Of a DNA stretch of 64,000 bases, positions 53,937-64,000 are shown in pieces. The stretch is from Bufo bufo. Its lineage: Eukaryota; Chordata; Amphibia; Anura; Bufonidae. The DNA lies in NCBI RefSeq assembly GCF_905171765.1, contig NC_053397.1:110005295-110069294 (forward strand). Reading direction: 5' to 3'. Within the stretch, counting starts at the first letter, position 1. Each line of letters opens with the position of its first letter. The position numbers and the translations under genes were made by a program. The notes below the pieces were generated by a model that was not told the origin of the DNA, did not search any database, and worked only from the letters and a program-made list of their open reading frames with translations.

Positions 53937-54599
53937 GGTTTTTTTTCCCCCAATATTCTTTATTAATTATAAATAAATACATATATAGCTTATAAACATA
54001 CTAAAACATACATTAAAAGGGGGCATAACATGTCCGCATAATATATTAATCTACTCATATAAGCTGCCTATACAAATAATTCTTCATATAGAGAGAGCTT
54101 ACAATACTTTCTATCATCCCGATAATATTATTATCCCCACCCTTGTTGTCACTGGAGCCACCGGGGTCGAACATGACACAGTCTTAGAACCAATTTTTCC
54201 AGACCTGATACCAGGCCTGTATCTGTTCCTTTCCCTGATACCATACTCGCTCATATTCCCTAGTTTTATCTATGAGCTCCGTCCATTCTTCAAATTTGGG
54301 GTATTTAGCTGAACCCTATTTCTGTACAATAATAGCCTTGGCCAATGATAACCGCCTTAACTACAACAATTTATACTTCTGACTTTTTTTTTATCTTTGG
54401 AAAAATGCCTAAAATTGTGGTTTCTATTTTTGGAGTCAGTTTTAAGGAGGAACTATTATCTAATCTATTAAATATCCTTGTCCAGTACTCTGCAATAATT
54501 GGGCATTCCCATATTAGATGAGTGAATCCAGCATCTTCAATATGACATTTAAGGCACTTATGTTCTTTAGCCTGGTAAATCTTAGATGAGAGCAGAGGA

Positions 54600-56345
54600 G
54601 TATAATATAAACTATGTATTATCTTGAACTGAATTCATCTATGTGAGTTTGAGATGGAAGATTTTTTTATGTTTTTATAAATTTCATCCCATTCTAGTGG
54701 GTTATTACATCCCAGTTCTTCTTCCCATTTGGTCTCGCTCTTAAATTTAATGTTTTTTGATAATTCTTTTATCAATCTGTGATATATTAGTGAGATTGTG
54801 AATCTAATCTGTGACGTCTTATAACAGTAATCCAAAAAAGTGCTATCTCTATTTATCAAAATTTTTTTATCTATATAAGTAATTATAGTTTTAAATTTCC
54901 TAAAATAGCTATGAGTGAAATTAGTGTAATACCCCTCTTTTCGCAGTACCTGGCATCAGGAAAAGTGAGCAGCTGATTTAAATTTGTGTTTTGCCAAAGT
55001 GGGGTAAATTGTACAGCATGCGAAGTTCCAACTAAATGTCTTGTTTTCTCCCATGTTTTTTGCAACATCTCACTGATAGGGTTTTCTCTATCCCGCACAC
55101 CCAAAAAGCCTGTTTCTAAGATATGGAAGATGTATTTTTGTGTGCCATAGTGATCCCTAAATAATTGTCTTCTGTAGCCACTATTCCTGTTATTTATACA
55201 CCATTGTAATTGTGCTGCTATATAGTATCCTCTGAAAAAGGGTAGGGAAAGTCCACCCTCCCCTTCAGACAGCCAAAGATAGTTCTGTTTAATTCTGATG
55301 CGTTTCCGTCCCCCTATTAGCTCATCAATTAATCTTTCCAACTAATTGAAAAAGGAATCCTCAATCCATATTGGACTGGCAATCAGTACGTACAATATTA
55401 TCGGTAAAAAAATCATCTTGATCATAGCAATTCTATTTACCTGTGATAATTGGAGTTTCTGCCATACTCTAATTTTTTCCCTAACTTTATCTATCATCAG
55501 GGTTATATTTAATCTGCTATAGGTTCTTAGATTTGCTCCCACCTTTATACCCAGATAGGTAAATGAATCTGTGGGGGCCAATATATGAACCTTGTTATTT
55601 TTGCACTGGGCTACTCGTTTTAATGGGAGTAACAGTGATTTTTTTCCCAGTTTATTTCATACCCGGATAGAAATCCAAATTCATCAATCAATTTCATAAT
55701 TCTTGGCAATACATTATATCCAGCTTTAAGGAATAAGAGAACTTCATCAGCGTATATATAGGCTTATCTTATCATTGCTCCCTCTCCCCCCGAAACCCTC
55801 AACTTTTTCGTCTGTTCTAATTTTACAGGCAAGGGGTTCCAAAAAAAGTGCAGATAATACCGGGGAGAGATGGCAGCCCTGTCTAGTACCACACTGCAAA
55901 ACAAAAGATGGTGTATGGTCGCCATTTATTCAGATTTTATCTGTAGGCTGGCGATATAAGATTTGAACCCATTTGATGAAACTGTTCCCCAATTTCATTC
56001 TTTCTATGACTTTCCAGAGGAAGGGTCATTCCACCCTATCAAACACTTTTGCAGCATCCAAGGAAAGGATGGAACGGTCCTCCCCCTCCCCAACCTGGAT
56101 ATTAAGGATGACCCTCCATATATTTTCCTGAGCATTCCATCTAGGGATGAATCCAGTTTGATCTTGGTGTATCAATTTATTGATCACCGTTTTTAATCTA
56201 TTTGCGAGAACTTTAGTCAGGACTTTATAATCCGTATTTAACAGTGATATTGGTCTGTAAGACCCAATTTCCTGACAATCCTTACCTTTTTTTTAACACC
56301 AAGGTAATGACTGCATCCATAAAAGAGGGAGGCAAGGATCCCAGT
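54600..56345 (-). pseudogene. L1-C ORF2 reverse transcriptase and C-terminal part
   Basis: Minus-strand segments in order: LPSFMDAVITLVLKK-like sequence near 56330, ISLLNTDYKVLTKVLANRLK and LIHQDQTGFIPRWNAQENIW (about 56240-56120), [40 protein letters not shown] near 55880, YADEVLLFL near 55760-55730, then 55581-55342 (DSFTYLGIKVGANLRTYSRL) and 55341-54883 (RIRIKQNYLWLSEGEGGLSL) with the L1 C-terminal region. The usual GLSLPFFRGYYIAAQLQW block is present. Frames shift at about 55340, 55600 and 55960. This family differs from L1-A and L1-B in sequence. Confidence 0.8.
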
Positions 56346-56556
56346 TTCCAGGATTCGTTTAAAGCCGAATGCACACGGCCGCGAGCGGTCAGTGGTAACA
56401 CGGCCTGGATTCCTGCTAAGAGCAGGAGCGCACGGCGTCATTGGTTGCTATGACGCCGTGCGCTTCATGCCGCCGCTGCACTACAGTAATGCACTCGTAT
56501 GATCTATACGACTGTATTACTGTAGTGCAGCGGCAGCATGAAGCGCACGGCGTCAT
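56346..56556. mobile_element. Partial palindromic MITE at the Gypsy insertion point
   Basis: Starts tttaaagccgaatgcacacg, then contains two hairpins: gcacggcgtcat / atgacgccgtgc near 56430-56461, and a longer one in which ccgctgcactacagtaat (56473-56490) pairs with attactgtagtgcagcgg (56515-56532). The second half expected from its left end is absent; the Gypsy LTR begins directly after cggcgtcat. The Gypsy therefore inserted in this MITE, and the far side was lost. Confidence 0.55.
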
Positions 56557-57835
56557 TGTGAGGGGGTCACAGTCTGGGGCCCCCAAGATGAAACATATGA
56601 TACTCCAATTGGATACATCTGTGACTACATTGAATATGCTATAGTGATATAACATGCAGTTTGTGTGACTGGCCACTAGAGGCCCTTAGTCGGAGAGCCC
56701 CCTTAGAACTAATGGAGCGAGATGTTGACAATTAATATATAAAAAGAAAAGTAATCTTATAGCTGCACCTGATTGGCTTTCTTATTTAAATAGACTGTAA
56801 AAAATAGCTTCTTATTTATTTTGTGCATTTTGTTATTTTGTTGCCATGTCCTAACTTCCTGAGAAAAGCAATAGGGGCTGGAGAAAGGAAGTGGCAGGAG
56901 GACAGAGAGTCGGCAGTTGGAGAGCAACGGATTCAGACGTGTCTGCTAAATTGTTTACCTGAGGTGTCCTGTGATCAGCCAGAGATTGAAGGCTTTATCC
57001 ACAGCAAGCAAGGGACGATTGGTGAATATCTGCTGCCTGCTAAAGAGGATCTGTAGTCTTCATTTATAATCAGGAGCTGAGAAGACCAGAGGCCTGCCTG
57101 CCCTGAGGCCAGCGGTGAATCATCATCAAGAAAACCAAACTGCCATTCAAGCCTGCACTGGAGATCTCAGCCTGAAGCATTTTACACTCGGTTAGTGCGC
57201 ACTTTTAATGGGACTTAAATTCTGAGCTCAGGTCCCTCCCTGCAATCAGGGTGAGGACAAGTTTTGGCACCGCTGCAGCAATTAAAGAATTACTGCGACA
57301 GCAAGTGGATCCACATCCCGGCTCTGAAGTTACAAATAGCCACGTGGAAGTTCAAGGGAGTCTAGCTGAGGTGGGGGAGTGGGCATTACCGGCATTTGGG
57401 GGGATAGTGTGGGATTTTTCTGTATTTGGCCTCTGTGAGCCACAGTGCCCCTCAGCCGAGATCCCAGGTACACAGACCCCAAATTTAGTGTTGATTCCTA
57501 GTGGCTTCAGTTCGCTGTGTTTGGTTAGGAGATCCTGCCATATTTAATGGCATTTAGGCAAAATATGAATATTTAAAGGCACAGTACCGGCTGGGGTCCC
57601 ACTGTGGACAATCTTGGGTTGCTAACAACCTATAAAGGTTGTATCACCACTTCAGTACACCAGAGCATACCTCACTCCGTGTGGTCTGGCTGGATCACAG
57701 TGTACATTATATTGTATATAGTTTTCTCTTCTAAAGTCAGTAAAATTATTTTTGTTCACACAACTCACTGTGCGTGCATTCATTCTTGTGTGGTTCACTG
57801 TATCCCAATGGACTCCCTCGGGTCCACCTCTTACA
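56557..57835 (+). repeat. Gypsy 5' LTR
   Basis: Starts TGTGAGGGGGTCACAG and ends CACCTCTTACA, so it has the TG...CA ends of LTRs, 1,279 bases. In the inverted copy the start is preceded by the purine tract agtggggtggga, a good polypurine primer, which supports the start. The end is set by the primer-binding site directly after it. The first 85 bases also encode, in the 3' copy, the last residues of the integrase frame. No reading frame of its own is convincing. Confidence 0.85.
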
Positions 57836-57837
57836 AA

Positions 57838-57856
57838 TTGGCGTAGTCGGCAGGAT
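57838..57856 (+). other. Primer-binding site candidate
   Basis: The tract ttggcgtagtcggcaggat starts two bases after the LTR end and begins TGG, as complement of a tRNA CCA end. It would prime minus-strand DNA synthesis. I cannot name the tRNA from sequence alone. Confidence 0.6.
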
Positions 57857-57868
57857 ACAGTGACACCC

Positions 57869-58841
57869 ATGCAGGCGGAGGGAGCGGCTCAGCCTGCCCT
57901 ACAGGCTGTAGCAGCGAGTTCAGGGGGTGGCGAGGCAGTGGCGCCCATTGCCACCCACAGGGCAGCACCCCCACAGGCCCTGATGGTACACCTCCTGACG
58001 GGTGCTCTGTTGAATCACTTAGCAAAATATGACGGGAAAAACATGTTGCTATCCGACTGGGTAGACCGGGTTAGGGGAGCCATAAAGATGTATAACCTGG
58101 CCCCTGAGATATGTTTGAAGGTTGCCATTAACGCACTAGAGGGGCGGGCTAGACGGACCATTATGGTTAGGCCCCCGGAGGAGCGTGACACGTTTGATAA
58201 AATCGTGGCCTATCTCGAAAAGGTACATGGGGGTTGGCAGAGGTCACGACTCTATGTGCCCAATTCTTTAGCCAGACCCGGCCCTGCAGGAGTTAGGGAA
58301 TAACCTTAATCGTCGAGCCCCTAGGGCTCTGGGTGATCCTGGAGGTGGAGACGATCCCTTAAGGAACCATTTTGTGATGGGGATTGGGGACGAGCGGCTA
58401 AGGCAGCAAATGTCCGAATACATAATCCAGAACCCGGACAAACCATTTGTGGAAGTCTACACAGAAGCAATCGCACGGGAACTCCGAATGACTACGGGAA
58501 CCTTCAAGGCTGTGTCGGCTGTGCGAATGACTGGCAAAGTGCGGGAAGAATCCTCTGGAGAGGTGGTCCAGGAGAAGCTGTGTGAGGCAGTGACTGCGCT
58601 GTGTGCCGAGATAACTCGATGGAGGACGGCCGATTCGACAAGGAGGAGTGCCCCCATGGCCATACCAGCCATCCGGCAGGCAGGAGAGGAAATTCCTATG
58701 GGACGACCCCGTGAACAGAGGGAACGGATCCGGGTCCGCTGCTGGAAGTGCAAGCAGCTGGGTCATTATGCCCGAACCTGCTCCTCGGACCGGGCAGACG
58801 AAGGAGAGGGCCTTCCTTTAAACTCCCCACTGCCGCAGTGA
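57869..58841 (+). pseudogene. Gypsy gag with CCHC zinc knuckle, one frame break
   Basis: Gag forms the particle that packages element RNA. The likely start is ATG 57869 (MQAEGAAQPALQAVAASSGG), 33 bases after the LTR. The capsid-like part has LTGALLNHLAKYDGKNMLLS and DWVDRVRGAIKMYNLAPEIC. Near 58235-58300 the frame breaks, after YLEKVHGGW, and the second frame resumes around NNLNRRAPRALGDPG to NHFVMGIGDERLRQQM. Near the C-terminus CWKCKQLGHYARTC (about 58740-58781) is a CCHC knuckle that binds RNA. It ends at 58841, before protease. Confidence 0.88.
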
Positions 58842-58897
58842 CAGGGCGGCCTGCGGTGGAGACTGGGAGATGACGCCCTATCCATGGGAACCAAGAT

Positions 58898-61227
58898 TTG
58901 TACTCCGAGAGTCCATGGCTCAAAGCAGACATCGAGGGGCAGAGGGTTCGCTGCCTGGTGGATACCGGGTCAGAGTGTACGATTATGCCCTATGACTATT
59001 TTGAGGCCCATTTCGGGTGCAAAATGAGACCAGAAGCTGGCAGCCTGATCCTCTTGGTCGCGGCCAACAATGAAAGCTTGGTAGTGAAGGGGGTGGTATG
59101 GATGAGGATAAAAAAATTTGACCAAGATATGGGAACCAAAGGAGTGATCCTAGTGACAACATTCCCCCAGGCGAGGGTTGACCGTGACATTAGGGATGAA
59201 TGTCCTGCGGGAGCTAGACCACCAGCTTTTTGCTAAGGAGGGCCCCCGCTATTGGCAGCATGCCACGACTCATCGACAGACAGAGAGTCCTTAGGCAGAT
59301 GGTGAGGAGTTGTGGCTTGCAGAACAGCGTGACTCCAGGCCAGTCTGTGGGGATTGTAAGGGTTCCATTGTGCACCACAAAGGTGTTTGGCCCACATCAG
59401 GAGCGTGTAGTTATGATGGCCGTGGGCACCAACCGGAAGCTAGACGGCTTGGAGGTCATGGTAGAACCTGTTCCCAGTGGAGAAGAGAGAGCGAAACCGT
59501 TAGTAGCTAGAGCCTTGACAACCGTGAGAGATGGTCGAGTACCCGTCAGATGCATCAACCTGCAGGACCAGGAGGTCACCGTGCCACCCGGGACCCTGCT
59601 AGCCGAAGTCAGAGTGCAGGACGGGGAAGTGCTCCAGAAAGAGGAGTTCACTCTCGAGTCAAGTCAGCAAAAAGTATGGACTTGCGCTGTGGGGACGACC
59701 CCAGAAGAAATCCCCACTGCGGATTGGAATGGTTGGAAGATTATGGAGCTCATGGGTATGGATCAGGGAACCTTGACTCCTGAGCAGCAAGGGAAGGTAG
59801 AGACCCTTCTGTGGGAGTACCAAGGTGCCTTCTCCCACAATGAGGCGGATTTTGGGTGTGCGACAGCGATAGAACATGAAATCCCCACAGGGGACTCCCC
59901 GCCGATCCGAGAGCGATACCGGCAGATCCCTCCCAAGGTCTATCAAGAGGTGAAAACTATGTTGGCAAGTATGCTGGATAACGGGGTTATTCAGGAAAGC
60001 CAAAGTCCATGGGCGGCACCAGTGGTATTGGTCCGAAAAAAAGATGGGACTCTCCGGTTCTGCGTTGATTACCGGAAGCTGAACGCAAATACAGTACGGG
60101 ACGCTTACCCTCTCCCGAGGATCGAAGAGACATTGTCTGCACTGGGGAGAGCCCAGTTCTTCTCCACCCTCGACTTGGCCAGCGGATACTGGCAGGTGCC
60201 TATGGCGAAGAAAGATAACACGATGGGCTTGTATGAATTCAATCGGATGCCATTCGGACTAACCAACGCTCCGGGTACATTCCAACGGTTAATTGAGCAC
60301 TGTCTGGGAGACCTTAACTTTTGAATCGGTGTTGATATATCTTGACGATGTGGTGGTCTTCGGGAAGTCCTTTGAAGACCATCTGGCCCGGCTGCGGCAG
60401 GTCCTCCAACGCTTAAGGGACCATGGGTTGAAGATGAAATCAAAAAAGTGTCAACTCTTTCGTCGAAGCATTGAGTATCTGTGCCATGTGGTGACCCCAG
60501 AAGGGGTGCAACCCTCTCCCGGAAAAGTGGAAGCGGTTCAGAAGTGGCCACGACCAAAGACCCAAAAACTCCAGGCGTTTTTGGGGCTGGCAGGGTACTA
60601 CCGTCAATTTATCCCCAAGTTTGCACATATTGTGGGGCCCTTGAATGAATTGCTCTCGGGGACAGCTAACAGTCCAAAAAACCATCCAATTTTGTGGGGG
60701 GAGAGGCAGGAGAAAGCACTAGATGAAGTAAAGGATGCTCTGACAAAAGCCCCAATCTTAGCTTATGCTCGGTTCGATACCCCGTTTCTGTTATACATGG
60801 ATGGGAGCCTGCATGGCTTGGGGGGCCGTGCTAGCGCAGATGCAGGATGGTCGGGAGCGGGTTATTGCGTATGGGAGTCGCTCCCTCTGAGGGTCCGAGA
60901 GAAACCCAGACAATTACAGCTCCTTTAAGTTAGAGCTGTTGGCCTTGGTATGGGCAATGACGGAACGCTTCGCCGAATACCTGACTGGGATGGAGGTGTT
61001 GGTGCACACCTGAATAATGCGAAGTTGGGAGCTTTAGAACAGCGGTGGATAGCTCGACTGGCGAAGTTCAACTACCGGATCAAGTTCAGGTCTGGAAAAG
61101 AGAATGCTAACACTGATGCATTGTCCAGAGTACCTGTGGGCTCCCCGGATGGAGAGGGTGACAATGACGTGGAGGAGTCTGAGACTCCTGACCTGGGTCG
61201 CCTACCTTCCTTTGCGGCAGTGGCACA
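58898..61227 (+). pseudogene. Gypsy protease, reverse transcriptase and RNase H
   Basis: Protease: CLVDTGSECTIMPYDYFEAH, active-site DTGS at 58961-58972. A frame change near 59200-59230 leads to a linker and then reverse transcriptase: AAPVVLVRKKDGTLRFCVDY, RKLNANTVRDAYPLPRIEET, FSTLDLASGYWQVPMAKKDN, FNRMPFGLTNAPGTFQRLIE, and after a break at 60322 YLDDVVVFGKSFEDHLARLR (catalytic YLDD 60338-60349). RNase H follows with PILAYARFDTPFLLYMDGSL, a shift near 60830-60930, SSFKLELLALVWAMTERFAE-like sequence, and the boundary SGKENANTDALSRVPVGS. It ends where the inverted LTR begins. Three frame breaks disable it. Confidence 0.9.
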
Positions 61228-61679
61228 CTTGCTGTGGATAAAGCCTTCAATCTCTGGCTGATCACAGGACACCTCAGGTAAACAATTTAGCAGACACGTC
61301 TGAATCCGTTGCTCTCCAACTGCCGACTCTCTGTCCTCCTGCCACTTCCTTTTTCCAGCCCCTGTAGCTTTTCTCAGGAAGTTAGGACATGGCAACAAAT
61401 TAACAAAATGCACAAAATAAATAAGAAGCTATTTTTTACAGTCTATTTAAATAAGAAAGCCAATCAGGTGCAGCTATAAGATTACTTTTCTTTTTATATA
61501 TTAATTGTCAACATCTCGCTCCATTAGTTCTAAGGGGGCTGTCCGACTAAGGGCCTCTAGTGGCCAGTCACACAAACTGCATGTTATATCACTATAGCTT
61601 ATTCAATGTAGTCACAGATGTATCCAATTGGAGTATCATATGTTTCATCTTGGGGGCCCCAGACTGTGACCCCCTCACA
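61228..61679 (-). repeat. Partial Gypsy 3' LTR, inverted
   Basis: Reverse complement of 56557-57009. The match starts at tgtgagggg (61679 on minus) and ends at ggctttatccacagcaag (61228), after which the sequence switches to the RNase H linker. The matched stretch differs from the 5' LTR at only a few bases (for example gaataagc/gaatatgc), so the two LTRs diverged little before or after the inversion. The rest of the 3' LTR, about 830 bases, is missing. Confidence 0.9.
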
Positions 61680-63285
61680 TCCCACCCCACTAGAGGGTGG
61701 CGACCTCGACACCACTCTCACAGACCCAGGGTTCCCCCACACAAACTCCTCCTGAGCATAGCGCTGAGGAGGATTCCCTGCCGTGGGCCTTGTCGTCCGA
61801 CGTATTTGAGAAGGGGGTGTCTGACTTGGTACCACCGCACTCGAGGGTGACACCGGATCAATTACAGTTGACCGGGGAGGAAATCCCTCTGGATAGGTCC
61901 AGAGCACCGCCCACCACTCATCTGTCATCGCCCCTTTCTGGGAAACCGGTTCACTCCTGGGCGGAGCCTGCTCTCGAAATCGGCACAACCGCAGCATGTT
62001 TCTATGTAAATTTCTAACAGGACCTCCACGCCCCTCTGGTTCAATCTCGTAGACGGGTATGTCTGAACCCACCCGGCGCCGAACTATATATGGTGTGGCC
62101 TCCCACTGATTGTCCAGTTTTCCACAAGCCCTCTTCTCCCTGACCAGCACACGATCTCCCGGAGAGAAGACTTCAGTCCATACTGACCCCGAGTTAGGGT
62201 GTTGTAGTCGCTGCAACCGCTCTCCCACCACCTTGTGGACGGTCCTCAACCGTCGTCGATGTTCTCGAGTCCACTCGGTTGCAGTGCGTGCTTGCTCACT
62301 GTCAGGCGAGGGCATGTTCAACTCTCCCAGCTCTCTCCCAGCCCGACCAAACATAAGCATGTACGGTGAGTAACCGGTCGTGCTGTGCACCCGGTTATTA
62401 TAGGCCCAAATCAATTCGGGGAGATACTCCGGTCATCTGGATTTCTGATCCTTTTACAGTGTCCTCACCATCTGAAGGAGTGTACGATTGAAGCGTTCAC
62501 ATGCCCCATTCCCTTGCGGGTGATACGGTGTAGTCCGGGACTTCTCGATACCATACAGGTGATATAGTTCATTCAGCAGGGCCCCCTGAAAGCAGGCCCC
62601 CTGATCCGAATGTATCCGACTTGGACACCCATACACCTGTTTAAAACTAGGGCAGATGGCCTCCGCTGCTGACTGGGCCATCTGGTCTCGGGTTGGCACT
62701 GCCACTGCAAACTTTGTAAAATGATCAGTCATAACCAAACAAAAACCATGACCTGAATTGGAGTGCCCCACCTGCACATAATCTATCATCAATAGTTCTA
62801 ATGGCTGGGACGTTTGGATGGTCTGAATCGGAGCCCTCTGCTCCACACTTTTGTTTAGGTCGCAAGCTCTGCACATCTGACAGGCCTTCTTCACCATCCG
62901 TTCGAGATCTGGGCAGTAAACCAGCCTCTGTAGCCACTTATAGGTTTTATCACTACCAAAGTGGGCACCCCTCTCATGAGCGTCTCGAGCAGCCGTGGAT
63001 GCCATGGCAACCGGAATAACGATTTGCCACCGATGCTCCAACTCTGTCCGTGTGTAGCCCTCCCGATACAACAGGTCGTGGGCCACTGTCAGTTTGTCTC
63101 ACTGCCGGAGCAGCTTGTGGCCCTCAGGCATCAGACTTTCTCGCTCCTCTGGCTTTGGCCACGTTTTATGCCGGACCCACTGTTTTACCCTCCAGATATC
63201 TTTACACTCATTCTGGGCCCGCACCCAATCTGCATGGGTCCTTCCTAACAGTACAGGTGGCCCTTGCACCACCCCACTATATGTA
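61599..63285 (-). pseudogene. Gypsy integrase, inverted relative to the rest
   Basis: On minus: a linker LLGRTHADWVRAQNECKDIW and PEEREESLMPEGHKLLRQ-like sequence, a stop at 63107-63105, then the zinc-binding domain (RDAHERGAHFGSDKTYKWLQ, with CQMCRACDLNK), the catalytic core (PLELLMIDYVQVG, Asp; RIHSDQGACFQGALLNELYH, Asp; GNGACERFNRTLLQMV, Glu) and after a break near 62450 the C-terminal part (MIWAYNNRVHSTTGYSPYML, then KLDNQWEATPYIVRRRV). The frame runs through the polypurine tract into the LTR, ending at 61599 with GYICDYIE. All catalytic residues are kept. It was separated from RNase H by an inversion. Confidence 0.9.
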
Positions 63286-63300
63286 AAATCCTATGTGTCA

Positions 63301-63512
63301 TCCAAGTTATAATAAGAAAAAGAAGAAGAAAAAAAAAAAAACGTGAAAAAGAAAGACCCCGATATCTCCAGCGACAACAATCCCCCCCTTACCCTCCCCC
63401 AACCTGGTTCATGAGTGTAGACCAACTCATAAACCTCTTACTAATCGCCTCACCCGTCCCCGTCCACCACCAACTCCTCAGCCCCCCTCTGGATCACAGT
63501 ATTTGTATTAAT
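63301..63512 (-). other. L1-C inter-ORF sequence with A-rich run
   Basis: Between the Gypsy break and the ORF1 fragment of L1-C lies about 210 bases of non-coding DNA with a purine run (63317-63355, aagaaaaagaagaagaaaaa). It is taken as L1-C inter-ORF sequence because it continues directly from the ORF1 stop. No gene is seen. Confidence 0.4.
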
Positions 63513-63724
63513 CGTTACTTCTTATACACGCAAACCCCGATCTCTCTAGCCAATCCGATGTATCAGCAGAGTTAGTAAAGAAGTGTACAGTATCTTTGTA
63601 AACAATCCTTAGTTTTGCCGGGTATATCATTGAGTATTTTATGTTAGCTTGTATAAGCCTTTTCTTGACATCTTGGTATGCTCTCCTTTTATTTTGGGTT
63701 TCTCTGGAGAAGTCTGGATAGATC
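63513..63724 (-). pseudogene. L1-C ORF1 C-terminal fragment
   Basis: The minus strand encodes IYPDFSRETQNKRRAYQDVK, then KRLIQANIKYSMIYPAKLRI and VYKDTVHFFTNSADTSDWLE, ending with a stop near 63513. This is the C-terminal domain of an L1 ORF1 protein (the YPAKLRI block is characteristic). The coiled coil and RRM are absent because the element is 5'-truncated at 63724, where the target duplication starts. Confidence 0.8.
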
Positions 63725-63737
63725 TCTAGGGAGCAAT

Positions 63738-64000
63738 CATTAGGAGAAATAAAATAGCCACCATCCTATTAGTACACACAGAACCTGTACTAATCACACA
63801 GCAGGATAAGTTATTTCACAACACTGAGCTAAAGAGCTGCCTCATCCTCCTCTCTACTCTGCTTGTCAGGGATTATGAGCCTGAATACAGTTTATTAGAA
63901 CTTGATCTGAATCTCTGTGGGAATGGAGTTCAGGGGAGACATGAAGTACCGAGAGGACTTACAGGACAGGCTGTGGTAATGTGGGGGTGTGTGACAGCAT
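63738..64000 (+). mobile_element. Right part of the MITE-like repeat split by L1-C
   Basis: Continues the repeat begun at 53826 after the target duplication, with cattaggagaaataaaatag and later tgcttgtcagggattatgag. No reading frame. It reaches the window end, so its terminal repeat is not seen. Confidence 0.65.

Larger units (their letters stand above)
56557..63300 (+). mobile_element. Gypsy LTR retrotransposon with inverted 3' third
   Basis: The + strand carries a 5' LTR (56557-57835), a primer-binding site, gag, protease, reverse transcriptase and RNase H up to about 61227. From there the sequence is inverted: the minus strand from about 63300 down to 61228 carries the pol linker, the integrase and the first 450 bases of the 3' LTR. 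The two LTR pieces share the start tgtgagggggtcacag and agree closely. Joined in original order the element would be complete except for most of the 3' LTR. Inversion inside the element is the simplest reading. Frame breaks are few. Confidence 0.88.
53937..63724 (-). mobile_element. Antisense L1 (L1-C), 5'-truncated and broken by a Gypsy element
   Basis: The flanks carry a 13-base target duplication, tctagggagcaat (53924-53936 and 63725-63737). The L1 3' tail is on the left (ggttttttttccccc on +). On minus the element begins inside the ORF1 C-terminal domain (63724-63513), goes through a short inter-ORF region to about 63310, and is then interrupted by Gypsy and MITE sequence. It resumes at about 56345 in the reverse transcriptase and continues to the 3' end at 53937. 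The endonuclease region is missing, so the Gypsy event also removed part of the L1. Confidence 0.75.

Noticed and set aside
42327..64000. Next PLA2G4A exon with catalytic Asp
   Set aside because: I looked for a segment resembling the expected VDSGLTFNLPYP region between acceptor-like and donor-like sites and found none; it probably lies beyond the window.

Overview
The window is a piece of vertebrate nuclear DNA, most likely from a frog or toad. The host gene is the cytosolic phospholipase A2 gene PLA2G4A on the + strand. Four coding exons are visible (18974-19111, 36829-36918, 38502-38567, 42084-42326). Together they encode a stretch aligning to about residues 345-525 of the human protein. 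All four are bounded by AG/GT splice sites, all junctions are phase 1, and every exon length is a multiple of three. I found no other host exon, RNA gene, CRISPR array or prokaryote-like locus. The anuran assignment is inference, from the repeat mix: L1-clade LINEs, GIY-YIG Penelope elements, BED-finger hAT transposons, long foldback MITEs and Tc1 copies, all in introns. No search could be run.

Almost everything else is transposable-element sequence, much of it nested. Left part (1-18973): the 3' end of an L1 (1-2399); a series of foldback elements (2402-6299); a hAT on + (hAT-C, from 6300) that carries a 38-bp minisatellite, a CR1 fragment with a Tc1 and a Harbinger-like foldback inside it, and a MITE inside its transposase; a Gypsy pol fragment with a probable LTR (12742-13735); a decayed minisatellite; and a TTAA-flanked MITE (15622-16115).

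The first visible PLA2G4A intron (19112-36828) is filled by one hAT (hAT-A, 20520-36504), framed by a perfect 8-bp target duplication, tagtttag. It is split by a Penelope-like element (about 22166-31890). That element is split by a second hAT (hAT-B, 24063-31433, target duplication 7 of 8), which holds a foldback and an internally deleted Tc1. Without hAT-A the intron would be about 1.7 kb.

The intron after exon 42084-42326 holds an antisense L1 (L1-B, 42368-53660) with a perfect 17-bp target duplication. L1-B is split by a Tc1 (46115-51248), and the Tc1 is split by a second Penelope-like element (47651-51164, 11-bp duplication). Further right a MITE is split by another antisense L1 (L1-C, 53937-63724, 13-bp duplication), and L1-C is broken by a Gypsy element whose last third, integrase plus part of the 3' LTR, is inverted.

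The elements do not work together as a system. They are independent insertions whose order can be read from interruptions and target duplications. The only transposase reading frame that looks intact is the 339-residue Tc1 protein at 39796-40815. L1-B ORF1 (52589-53560) is also open throughout.
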